Shown in pieces: positions 16,756-24,747 of a stretch of 40,751 nt of DNA. The notes under the pieces are model-generated. The model saw nothing but the letters and a program-made list of their open reading frames with translations, was not told the origin of the DNA and made no database searches. The first letter of the stretch is position 1. Each line of letters opens with the position of its first letter. The stretch lies in NCBI GenBank assembly GCA_012515615.1, contig JAAYYB010000076.1:1-40751 (forward strand). The letters run 5' to 3'. The translations under genes were made by a program, and so were the position numbers. This stretch comes from Fibrobacter sp. (GTDB lineage Bacteria > Fibrobacterota > Chitinivibrionia > Chitinivibrionales > Chitinispirillaceae).

Positions 16756-17625
16756 ATGACATTCAAGGTGGCTGGAACAGGTGAGATACTCTGGGATCTG
16801 TTTCCTTCCGGGAAGCGGCTGGGAGGAGCGCCTGCAAATTTTTGCTATCATGCCAGGATGCTTGGAGCAGAGGCTTTTGTGGTATCAAGAGCAGGATTTG
16901 ATGACGCGGGAGAAGAGATAATCTCTGAGCTTAATTCTCTGGGGCTCTCTTCAGATTATGTCTCTCTTGACAAAAAACATCCTACAGGATCTGTTTCTGT
17001 ATCTGTCGACCAGAATGGAATTCCGGATTATAAAATAAAGGAATGTGTCGCCTGGGATCACATCGTTTTTGACAGAAAAGAGTATGATCTGGCCAAAGCA
17101 GTTGATGCGGTTTCTTTTGGAACTCTTGCTCAGAGATGCAGCACAGCCAGACTGTCAATAGTGAAGTTTCTTGAAAATTCAAGGAAAGACGCTCTCAGGA
17201 TATTTGATATAAATCTCAGGATGAACTACTACAGCTCTGAGCTGATCGAACGCTCACTTCAGCTTTGTAATGTCCTTAAAATCAACGACAACGAACTCGA
17301 TACTCTGGCCTCTTTCTTTTCACTTTCCGGCAGTTATGAAGAGATGCTTAGTGGTCTTGTTAAAAGATACAATCTCCGGATAGCCGCGCTGACCAGAGGC
17401 GGTAATGGAAGTATCCTTTGTACACCTGAAGAGATTTCCGTGCATCCGGGGTTTCCTGTAACTGTTTGCGACACTGTGGGTGCGGGTGATGCATTTACTG
17501 CGGCTCTGGCCATCGGTTTACTTAAAGAGGAATCCCTTTCATCTATTAATGAGTCGGCAAACCGCATTGCCTCTTATGTGTGCCGGTTCCCGGGGGCTAC
17601 ACCGCCCTGCGATTCTTTTTCCTGA
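16756..17625 (+). CDS. PfkB-family carbohydrate kinase (fructokinase-like)
   Basis: This 289-residue enzyme has the ribokinase/PfkB fold signatures: an N-terminal GEILWDLFPSG, a GGAPANFCYHARMLG sugar-binding segment, and the C-terminal DTVGAGDAFTAAL motif with the catalytic Asp in GAGD (about residue 244). It should phosphorylate a sugar with ATP in the cytosol. The GGAPANFC form is common in fructokinase-like members, but the substrate cannot be fixed from sequence. It starts one base after the stop of the second kinase/pseudokinase gene, so the three genes probably work together. It ends near a terminator-containing convergent gap. Confidence 0.93.
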   Translation: MTFKVAGTGEILWDLFPSGKRLGGAPANFCYHARMLGAEAFVVSRAGFDDAGEEIISELNSLGLSSDYVSLDKKHPTGSVSVSVDQNGIPDYKIKECVAWDHIVFDRKEYDLAKAVDAVSFGTLAQRCSTARLSIVKFLENSRKDALRIFDINLRMNYYSSELIERSLQLCNVLKINDNELDTLASFFSLSGSYEEMLSGLVKRYNLRIAALTRGGNGSILCTPEEISVHPGFPVTVCDTVGAGDAFTAALAIGLLKEESLSSINESANRIASYVCRFPGATPPCDSFS

Positions 17626-17681
17626 AGATCAGCTGCGAACATCTGTCTGCTTTGTTTAACTTTTGCATGGTGTTTCACGAG

Positions 17682-17710
17682 AAAAAAACCCGCTGGCCGG
17701 GTGCTGCGGG
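17682..17710 (-). terminator. Rho-independent terminator for the outer-membrane protein gene
   Basis: On the minus strand the sequence reads CCCGC, a 12-nt internal segment, GCGGG, then seven T. It follows the stop of the 17762-18604 gene by about 50 bases. The position and U-run orientation fit minus-strand termination between convergent genes. Confidence 0.65.
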
Positions 17711-17761
17711 AAGAAGGGTGTATATCGAAAGGCAAACTACTGTGTATGTGCGGCTCTGATC

Positions 17762-18604
17762 CTATTTTTTTATTCTGATTCCTACCTCAAGAAGTCTGTC
17801 TCTGCTCAGCATCCACAGTACATCGTCGAGATTGTAGTTGATAAAAAAATCACCGGTAAATTTTTTGCTGTGCAGTTCCACAGATGCTCCAAACACCTGC
17901 GACCAGTAGGTCCCCTCTTTCATTCCACCCAGAAGTGACTGCCCGTTGACCATGATTGCCATGTTCTTCCAAACGTAGGCGGTGTAATTGAAGGCAAGTG
18001 TCAGCTCGTTTGTATAGGTTATTGACTTGGCGCAAATTGAATTGTTCTTCTCAGGGTTGTTACCGACAAAATATCCCCATCGGGCCTGCCAGGAGAGCCG
18101 GTCGTTAAAGGATTGGAGATATAGATTTCCGGGGCGCTGGAAGGGCCTTTTAGATTGAATCCCTGTAAAAATCTTGTTCCAATAGGCTGGAGGTTTCTTA
18201 TGGCGATCAATTTCATGATAGCAGGGGTGTTCAAGACCGGCCTGGATATCAAAATTATCAAACCTGTATTCAATCCAGGCAGTCGCGTGATAAGAGGCAT
18301 CTCTGGGATCGAATATTATCACTCCATCCTGTCTTCCCATGCCGGTCAACTGATGGTATTCCCCTTTGAAGAAAAACTGATCGTTAATTGAAAAGAGTGC
18401 GAAGTCAACTCCTAAACCCAGTTCTATAAAATATCTCTCCTTAAATTCCTGGTTTTTCTGCAGCAGCAGACATTTTGTACTGGCATCGAAGTTCGTTTCC
18501 GGTAAAAAAGAGAATGCTATATTGGCAGGTTCAGAGAAGATCGGGAATCCAAGAAGAACAATTAATAAACCGGTTCCAAATAGGTATGGCAGTTTGATTT
18601 TCAT
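17762..18604 (-). CDS. Outer-membrane beta-barrel-like protein
   Basis: This 280-residue protein has a signal peptide (residues 1-24, ending PIFSEP). The mature part alternates polar and aromatic residues in short strands, such as YFIELGLGVDFALFS, WIEYRFDNFDIQAG and ELTLAFNYTAYVW, and ends in a beta strand (LLEVGIRIKK). This pattern is typical of outer-membrane barrels, though the end is Lys-rich rather than the classic terminal Phe. No specific family is recognised. It stands alone on the minus strand with its own terminator. Confidence 0.75.
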   Translation of the reverse strand: MKIKLPYLFGTGLLIVLLGFPIFSEPANIAFSFLPETNFDASTKCLLLQKNQEFKERYFIELGLGVDFALFSINDQFFFKGEYHQLTGMGRQDGVIIFDPRDASYHATAWIEYRFDNFDIQAGLEHPCYHEIDRHKKPPAYWNKIFTGIQSKRPFQRPGNLYLQSFNDRLSWQARWGYFVGNNPEKNNSICAKSITYTNELTLAFNYTAYVWKNMAIMVNGQSLLGGMKEGTYWSQVFGASVELHSKKFTGDFFINYNLDDVLWMLSRDRLLEVGIRIKK

Positions 18605-18965
18605 CTTTATTTTCTGGATTTTGTTGCATCATGACTCCAGTGCACCTGGAATCTTTTTTTGCATTTCACCATTTCTGCGAAAGTAGAATCCATCTTTAAA
18701 TTACCAAATATATCATATATGCAATTCTGTAGCCTAATTAAACCGGGCTTTTTTTCCTGCTTGCGAGTTGTGATTTTAACTGTATTGGAGGCAGAAGGCA
18801 GGATCGATGGCCGCCGACAAAAAACTCGGGCATGATGGATGTGCACTTTTAGGTATGCTGCAAATAAACGTTTTTTTTGCGATCCGTGGTGTAACTTATA
18901 TATTTGGATCATATTTTGCATCTATCTTTTATAACCTGAAAACTTTTACATTTGAAAGGTCTTGA
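18605..18965. other. Intergenic region between divergent genes, 361 bp
   Basis: This gap should carry promoters for the outer-membrane gene (minus) and the lactate permease (plus). AAAGG lies about 10 bases before the permease ATG. No promoter boxes are clear enough to call, and a 104-codon minus-strand ORF across it is low-quality and probably not a gene. Confidence 0.5.
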
Positions 18966-20633
18966 ATGCTTGCCATACTTGCATTTCTGCCTATTTTGGT
19001 TATTGGCATTCTAATGCTGGGTTTTATGTGGCCTTCGGCCAGGGCTATGCCGGTGGGGTGGGGTGTGGCGGTTATAGTTGCGGCTCTGGCCTGGGAGATG
19101 CCGCTGGTGTGGATAGGGGCAGCTTTCATTTCCGGAATTATTAACGCAATCGACATCTTAATAATTGTATTCGGTGCTTTGCTGATTCTTCAGCTCATGA
19201 CCCGCAGTGGGGGTATTGCCGGAATTTCAGAGTCAATGACGCATATCAGCACCGACCGTCGTATCCAGATGCTGATTATTTCCTGGTTTATGGTTTGTTT
19301 TTTTGAGGGTGCAGCCGGATTTGGAACACCTGCTGCGGTTGCGGCTCCGCTTCTGGTGGGGATGGGCTTTCCGCCGCTTATTGCCGCGGTTGTGACTCTT
19401 CTGGCGGACAGTGTTCCTGTAGTGTTCGGAGCAGTGGGAGTACCGATCTGGGGTGGATTTGAGGCGATCAGGACACTGGCTCCATGGCCCCTTACAGTCG
19501 ATGGATCTGTTCTAAGCTTTGGCGATTTTATTGATAATGTAGGTGCTGTTGCCGGCATTTTCAATTTTATCGGCGGCTCCCTTGTACCGCTGTTCATAAT
19601 AATGGTGATGGTCAAAATGGGCGGGGGTACTTTCAAACAGGGATTAAAGATCTGGCCGGTTGCGTTGCTGGCTGGAGTTCTTTTTACACTTCCTCAGGCA
19701 CTGATTGCCTACTTTATCGGTCCGGAACTTCCAACATTGCTCGGTTCTCTTATAGGAATGGTGATTTTTATTCTTTTAGTTAAGTTTCGGCTTCTGCCTA
19801 CTGCCGGTAAATGGGATTTCCCGTCTCACGATAAATGGCCCTCAGAATGGGAAGGGGTACTTAAAGCCGGAGAACACCATCTGGGGATCGAGCGGAAAAT
19901 CAGTCCCGTAAAGGCCTGGACACCTTACATCGTAATCGGTCTTCTGCTTCTGGTGAGCCGTGTGGAGGTTTTCGGCCTTACCCCCATATTAAAATCCTGG
20001 TCGATAGGCTGGAGTGATATTCTGGGGACCAGTTTGAGCCGCTCTATAACTCCTCTTTACAATCCCGGTATTTTCCCTTTTATCCTGATCGCGCTGTTTA
20101 TCCCCTGGCTGCATAATCTCAACTGGAAAGCAGCATCAAGGGCCTGGGTTGATGTTGCACACATGATTGTTCCTGCATCTATTGCGCTTGTCTTCGCACT
20201 GGGGCTTGTTTACATAATGATGAATACCGGCGGGCCTTCCGGACGTGACTCCATGCTGATTGTGCTGGCAAAAACCGCTGCCGCATACACTGGAAGTATA
20301 TGGTACGTAGTTGCTCCTTTCGTGGGAATTCTGGGAGCATTTGTATCTGGAAGCGCCACTGTTTCAAATATCATGTTTGGACCCTTTCAGTACGGCACTG
20401 CCATCGCGGCATCTTTGCCGGTTACCCCCACTCTGGCACTTCAGGGAGTCGGCGGTGCTGTAGGAAATATGATCTGCATACATAACGTAGTCGCTGTTTT
20501 AACAACGGTTGGCCTTATTGGAAAAGAGGGGCTGGTGATAAGAAAGAATATCCCGGTATGCATTATCTATGGACTGTTGACCGGGATCTTCGGGTGGATA
20601 TTCACGGTTCTTTTCTTTGCCGCTGTTTATTGA
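18966..20633 (+). CDS. lctP: L-lactate permease family transporter
   Basis: This 555-residue polytopic inner-membrane protein matches the LctP/LldP/GlcA family in length and in the signature FFEGAAGFGTPAAVAAPLL followed by PPLIAAVVTLLADSVPVVFGAVGVP (split here as the motif runs on). A second conserved region near the C-terminus reads GILGAFVSGSATVSNIMFG, with ALQGVGGAVGNMICIHNVVA after it. About 12-14 membrane helices are expected. The family imports L-lactate, D-lactate or glycolate, probably with protons. No lactate dehydrogenase lies next to it, so the substrate is not settled. Confidence 0.95.
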   Translation: MLAILAFLPILVIGILMLGFMWPSARAMPVGWGVAVIVAALAWEMPLVWIGAAFISGIINAIDILIIVFGALLILQLMTRSGGIAGISESMTHISTDRRIQMLIISWFMVCFFEGAAGFGTPAAVAAPLLVGMGFPPLIAAVVTLLADSVPVVFGAVGVPIWGGFEAIRTLAPWPLTVDGSVLSFGDFIDNVGAVAGIFNFIGGSLVPLFIIMVMVKMGGGTFKQGLKIWPVALLAGVLFTLPQALIAYFIGPELPTLLGSLIGMVIFILLVKFRLLPTAGKWDFPSHDKWPSEWEGVLKAGEHHLGIERKISPVKAWTPYIVIGLLLLVSRVEVFGLTPILKSWSIGWSDILGTSLSRSITPLYNPGIFPFILIALFIPWLHNLNWKAASRAWVDVAHMIVPASIALVFALGLVYIMMNTGGPSGRDSMLIVLAKTAAAYTGSIWYVVAPFVGILGAFVSGSATVSNIMFGPFQYGTAIAASLPVTPTLALQGVGGAVGNMICIHNVVAVLTTVGLIGKEGLVIRKNIPVCIIYGLLTGIFGWIFTVLFFAAVY

Positions 20634-20982
20634 GTTGGAAGTCGCAAGTCGCAAGTAGCAGGACCCAGATTTAAAGGCTACAATAAGTTTTAATCTACCA
20701 CTAGTTCGCCAGTGCGGTCGAAAAGGCGTTTGAAAATGTGATAATGGTTCCTGCCTCCACAACTGGTGGACAACACGGGGTGATAGCGCAAGACTGGCGT
20801 CTTCGACAGGCTGGCGCGCAAGAGGGGACTCCCTCTTCCAGAAAATCTGTATTTTTGTTTATTACTTATATCGGGCGCGTCCCCTTTAAAAAGCTCTTTT
20901 ATCTAATCTTAACCTCAATCTTTAAGTTAACTTACCTTCATTCGCTTCCAAAATTCCCTATAAATTACTATCTTTAAGACTT
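20634..20982. other. Intergenic region, 349 bp, with repeat element
   Basis: No gene is supported. The gap starts with short direct repeats (AAGTCGCAAGTCGCAAGTAGC) at about 20639-20659. It contains one copy of the double-hairpin element at 20790-20840, and ends in an AT-rich stretch before the acyltransferase gene that could hold its promoter. Confidence 0.6.
20790..20840 (-). repeat. Double-hairpin extragenic element, copy 1
   Basis: Two hairpins are spaced 16 nt apart: AAGAC-N4-GTCTT at 20790-20803 and AAGAGGG-N4-CCCTCTT at 20820-20837, with CAGGCTGG between. The reverse complement matches the element at 40531-40579 in order, spacing and the CCAGCCTG core. Loops differ between the copies while stems are kept. 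Confidence 0.8.
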
Positions 20983-21929
20983 ATGGATAAAAAACCTCGA
21001 AACTGGACCAGTCAGTACGGTGAGAACAATATTGGTAACAGGCTCTTTTTGTTTATTCTCTCTGTTTTTGGTCTGAAACCGGCCTATTTCGTACTTTTTT
21101 TTGCCGGTATTCAGTATGCTTTGCTGGATAAAAAATCAAAAAAAGCCATCAAAGAATTTAGAACCAGGCTGGGACTTAAGACTTCTTTTCTGGATTACTA
21201 CCGTCACTTTTATTCATTTGGAATGTCTCTGTAGACCGCTATGCTTATCTGCTGTCTGGAAAAGACCTGTTCTCTTATACTTTCAGAAGGGAAGATATAA
21301 TCTCAAGTCAACTGGCCAGAGGAAAGGGCGTGATTCTTCTGGGGGCACATATGGGAAACTGGGAAGTTGCCGGAAATCTTCTGAGGCAAAGGCTCAATGC
21401 TCCTATTAACCTGCTCATGTATGATGTTGAAAGTGAAGAGGCAAAGAGGTTGTTCAGCAAAGCAGTTAACAATCGCGATGTCAATGTGATTTTTGTCACT
21501 CCCGATTCTCCCGATTCGACTATACAGGTAATGAACGCGCTGCGCAGGGGCGAGATTATCTGTTTGCATGGGGACAGATGTCTGGAGAATCAGCGCAGTG
21601 AAGAGATCGAGTTTCTGGGAAAAAACGCCCCCTTTCCGTCCGGACCTTTTGCTGTTGCCGCAGTAACAGGCGCCGCGGTTGTCCCTTTCTTTTCAATCAA
21701 GACTGGCTGGAAACATTACACTTTCAGAGCATTTGACCCCCTTATTATCGAAAGCGCCTCAAGAGAAGAAAGACAGAACCTTATACGTGCGGCAATGAAC
21801 AAATACATCGAAAATCTTTCATCAGTTGCAGAAGAATATCCTGACCAATGGTATAATTTCTTCAGTATCTGGCCACCGGATCAAAATGAGGAGCGTATAA
21901 CAGAACCGGTTCTGACTCCTGAAATGTAA
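20983..21929 (+). pseudogene. Lipid A acyltransferase (LpxL/HtrB-like), one frameshift
   Basis: Together the two frames encode one LpxL/HtrB-type acyltransferase that would add a secondary acyl chain to lipid A at the inner membrane. The first frame (20983-21234) ends FYSFGMSL-stop. One base missing near 21229-21231 accounts for the break: restoring it continues as VDRYAYLLSGKDLF in the frame used from 21231 to 21929. The catalytic HX4E motif is intact in GAHMGNWEVAG. Later family motifs include a GDR segment (CLHGDRCLE) and PFPSGPFAVAAVTGAAVVPFF. Total length of about 315 codons is normal. Everything but the single indel looks functional, so a sequence error or very recent mutation is likely. 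Confidence 0.88.
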
Positions 21930-21942
21930 AGAGGAGGTTCCA

Positions 21943-23064
21943 GTGAAAATATACCTGTATCGATGTTTTTCCGTACTTTCAGCATTTCTTGTTTGCTTTC
22001 AGGTAGCATCAGCTCAGGATCGGGGCTATGGTGATCCCGAACCTTTATGGCCTGAGTTCCCGAACTGGCATGAAAGAGCGATCCTTGAGTTAACTAACGC
22101 CTGCAGAATGGATCCTGAAGGTTACAGGGATAAATATGTGGGTAATTATTCGATACTGCTACCTCCTTCCTACCCCGTTGCGGGCCCGGTTTACTGGCAG
22201 GTAGATCTCAACAGATCCGCAAGAGCACAAGCTGCGGATATGGCACAAAACTGCGGACTTCAGCACGAGTCGTGCAATGGAGATAAGTGGACTGTCAGGA
22301 TAGCTTCATATTACAAAAAGAGCGCTCCTTCTATAGCCGAAAATATTGCCACCGTGGGAACCCAGCCGCAGGAGACCATGAGGCAGTGGCTTATGGATGG
22401 TAATCCGCCTGCCTCTGACAAAAGCGCCTGGGCCGGACACAGGACAAATATTATGAGCCTCAGTAGTCGAGAAATGGGGGCAGGTTACGCTTACGGTCCT
22501 GTGGAGCATAATCATTTCTGGGTGCAGGACTTCAGCGGTGGGAAACCGTCTGTTTGCTATCGCATACCGTCTGCATCCCATATTTTTACTTCAAAAGATT
22601 CCATCCGTTTTATGGCCAGCTACTACGATTCTCTTGACCGTGCGCCCCGTGATGCCCGGGTGACAATTGACGGGCAGAGCTTCGGCCTGACACCTCATCT
22701 GGGAACTTCCTCCAGGGGTACCTGGGCCTTTGATGCTGCATCCCGAGATTTCTGCCGCAACTATTACTTCACTTTCACCGATAGTGACGGCAGGGAGTGG
22801 AGGTACCCCGAGTACGGGGCTCTTGTAACTTATGGAGAGGGTGATTGTGAGGCATCCTATCTCTCTCCGGAGGATATGATTGTAAAGTCAGGAGGAATCC
22901 CGTACAGACTGGAAGTTCAGAAAAACGGGCCAGGTGTCAGGAAAACCGATCTGGCAGGGAGGATCATTAGATCGGGCGCCAAAAGTAATGCCGCCGCACA
23001 GGGTGTAAATATTCTGACAGTACAACAAAATCTTGAGGGCACTAAAAAGCTTGAACTCAGATGA
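21943..23064 (+). CDS. Secreted CAP/SCP-domain protein with C-terminal sorting-like tail
   Basis: This 373-residue protein starts at a GTG five bases after GAGGAGG and has a signal peptide ending VASAQD. Residues 40-200 form a CAP (SCP/YkwD-like) domain: ERAILELTNACRMDPEGY, then LNRSARAQAADMAQ, SIAENIA, GHRTNIMS and HFWVQDF. Cysteines in the domain could form disulfides. The middle region is beta-rich. The last 55 residues (DLAGRIIRSG ... GVNILTV) look like the small C-terminal beta-sandwich used as a sorting tail in type IX secretion. CAP proteins act outside the cell, but their reaction is generally unknown. It lies 13 bp after the acyltransferase gene. Confidence 0.88.
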   Translation: MKIYLYRCFSVLSAFLVCFQVASAQDRGYGDPEPLWPEFPNWHERAILELTNACRMDPEGYRDKYVGNYSILLPPSYPVAGPVYWQVDLNRSARAQAADMAQNCGLQHESCNGDKWTVRIASYYKKSAPSIAENIATVGTQPQETMRQWLMDGNPPASDKSAWAGHRTNIMSLSSREMGAGYAYGPVEHNHFWVQDFSGGKPSVCYRIPSASHIFTSKDSIRFMASYYDSLDRAPRDARVTIDGQSFGLTPHLGTSSRGTWAFDAASRDFCRNYYFTFTDSDGREWRYPEYGALVTYGEGDCEASYLSPEDMIVKSGGIPYRLEVQKNGPGVRKTDLAGRIIRSGAKSNAAAQGVNILTVQQNLEGTKKLELR

Positions 23065-23102
23065 TTTGCCTCATCCAACTGCGATTTTCAGGTTTAAATT
23101 CC
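23065..23102 (+). repeat. 38-bp dispersed element, copy 1
   Basis: The segment starting TTTGCCTCATCCAACTGCG and ending GGTTTAAATTCC recurs as the reverse complement at 40619-40657 with only two or three differences. It begins at the CAP gene stop codon. Confidence 0.75.
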
Positions 23103-23126
23103 TGACGGGGGAATGTCTGAAGGGTA

Positions 23127-23476
23127 GGTCACCTCTGAGGTGAAAGAGGAACTTAACTCATTAAATGAACCCATGGAGAGTCTCTGGGTCACCTCCGGGG
23201 TGAAACATTAACTTAACTTGTTAAATGAACCCATGGAGAGTCTCTGGGTCACCTCTGGGGTGAAAGAGTGACTTAACTCGTTAAATGGACCCATGGCGAG
23301 TCTCTGGGTCACCTCTGGGGTGAAAGAGTGACTTAACTCGTTAAATGGACTCATGGAGAGTCTCTGGGTCACCTCTGGGGTGAAAGAGTGACTTAACTCG
23401 TTAAATGGACCCATGGTGAGTCTCTGGGTCACCTCTGGGGTGAATCATTAACTTAAGTCGTTAAATGAAACCATAC
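23127..23476. repeat. Palindrome-rich 60-bp tandem array, locus B
   Basis: There are six units with an exact 60-bp period. Each carries TCACC-N5-GGTGA (TCACCTCTGGGGTGA) and TTAAC-TC-GTTAA. The core running from GTCACCTC through GGGGTGAAAGAG to TTAACTCGTTAAATG is shared with locus A at 5566-5944, but in the opposite orientation. The remaining linker (ACCCATGGAGAGTCTCTGG) differs from locus A and has its own CCATGG centre. The exact 60-bp period leaves a 20-residue periodic frame open on the minus strand (23208-23432), which I do not consider a gene. Confidence 0.95.
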
Positions 23477-23524
23477 CTCTAAATAGTGGATATTTCAGGG
23501 GGAGTGAGTTTATTTTAGTACAAT

Positions 23525-24730
23525 ATGCCATTCACTTACTATAGAGTCTGCAAATATTTCACCGCACTGTTTTCAGCGATTCTGGTTTCCTGTCAGTTTC
23601 CTTATACACCTGAACAGGAACCACCTGTCAGTACAGAAAAAACGGTATCACAGAAAATCGGTGTTTTTCCTGTTAATGGCGGCAAACAAACCTGCAATAT
23701 ATCGATTTCACCGGACACAACTGATTTCAGGGGCTGCATGCTCTGGCTCAATTTCAGCGGCGCTCTTGTTCAGAATGTGTCCCCGGAACTGGCTGGTTAT
23801 AAAACTTTTGCACAGCAGCATGACAGACTTACTATAACAGACAGCTCCAACACTGTCCGATGGTTCATAACAAGAGACGAGATGGGGGCTCAGGGAGAAG
23901 ACAACTTCCAGGACCCTGAATGGTCGACACATCCCGGGATTATTGTCTCCCTGCTGAGTTCTCAGAATCTGCAGAAGTGGAATCTTTTTGCGATTGATCT
24001 CAAATCCAAAAACAGCATAAAGCTGTGTGATGAAAAGATGGATGAGGTATCGACTCCTCATCTATGGATCCCTGAGACGAGTATTTTTTCGGGAACTGAT
24101 GACATCTCTCCGGAGTATAACAGCAGCGGATTTGCAGACAAGAACAGTGTCCGGAAATTTTTCGGCACATCAGATGTAAAGGTGGTTTTTTCCCGTAAAG
24201 AGAGTGGTTTGTTGTCGCTCTACTATGTAAACTACAATGAGAGCGCTGTGCCGTCAAAGCTTCCCCGTCCTGCTGGAAAAGAAAACTGGAAACTTGAGAG
24301 CCCGCTTATCTCGCCGGATGGCAAATGGGTGGTTTACAATGCATACCAAAGCACGCGTTATTACGAAAGCTACATTCAGGAGCTGAGGCCCGGATCGGTT
24401 CCGATCCTTATTGCTGAAGGTGCTTCTGACCCCCACTGGTGGACCCATCCGGATGATAGATCTTTACAATATATAGTATACGCCAGGATTCCCGGAGATA
24501 ACCTTGTTCAGGCAGATCTTGCAGAACCGAAAGTTCAGGAGACCGGGAGCGCCGGTTCCACCTGGATGCAGCAGGTAAAGCTCTTTCCCGGCCGCCCGTC
24601 AATGATGGCTGTGGTGAAAACCGGAGATCCGATATTGCTTGTAAATCTGCCGCTTAAAGGCGGAAGATCACCTGACGGTGCTTTTTTCTGCACCGGATAC
24701 AGCAGCGCCTATATAGTACGTCTATATTGA
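23525..24730 (+). CDS. Lipoprotein with TolB-like propeller
   Basis: This 401-residue protein has a lipoprotein signal, hydrophobic then a lipobox ILVSC near residue 23. The mature part looks like a beta propeller with PD40/TolB-type blades: PLISPDGKWVVYNAYQS is the clearest, followed by ASDPHWWTHPDDRSLQYIVYA. An earlier blade-like segment mentions VKVVFSRKESGLLSLYYVN. The likely place is the periplasmic or outer-membrane surface. It is followed 17 bp later by a barrel protein and then another lipoprotein, suggesting an envelope complex. Ligand unknown. Confidence 0.75.
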   Translation: MPFTYYRVCKYFTALFSAILVSCQFPYTPEQEPPVSTEKTVSQKIGVFPVNGGKQTCNISISPDTTDFRGCMLWLNFSGALVQNVSPELAGYKTFAQQHDRLTITDSSNTVRWFITRDEMGAQGEDNFQDPEWSTHPGIIVSLLSSQNLQKWNLFAIDLKSKNSIKLCDEKMDEVSTPHLWIPETSIFSGTDDISPEYNSSGFADKNSVRKFFGTSDVKVVFSRKESGLLSLYYVNYNESAVPSKLPRPAGKENWKLESPLISPDGKWVVYNAYQSTRYYESYIQELRPGSVPILIAEGASDPHWWTHPDDRSLQYIVYARIPGDNLVQADLAEPKVQETGSAGSTWMQQVKLFPGRPSMMAVVKTGDPILLVNLPLKGGRSPDGAFFCTGYSSAYIVRLY

Positions 24731-24747
24731 TATCAGGAGATTTATAG

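Noticed and set aside
18640-18665. Plus-strand terminator (TCCAG ... CTGGA then T run)
   Set aside because: Stem of only five pairs, and no plus-strand gene ends nearby.
18607-18921. 104-codon minus-strand ORF upstream of the outer-membrane protein
   Set aside because: No ribosome site or domain, basic composition typical of non-coding DNA, and it fills a region expected to carry divergent promoters.
23208-23432. Minus-strand ORF of 74 codons with a 20-residue repeat
   Set aside because: It is the by-product of an exact 60-bp tandem array; it has no ribosome site and the related array A, with 61-bp units, does not keep such a frame.
5566-23476. Integron attC-like sites, because each unit contains ATTTAAC-GA-GTTAAGT, fitting RYYYAAC and GTTRRRY
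   Set aside because: The boxes are only 2 nt apart instead of 5-6, there are no cassettes between units and no integrase gene, so the match is probably chance from the dyad.
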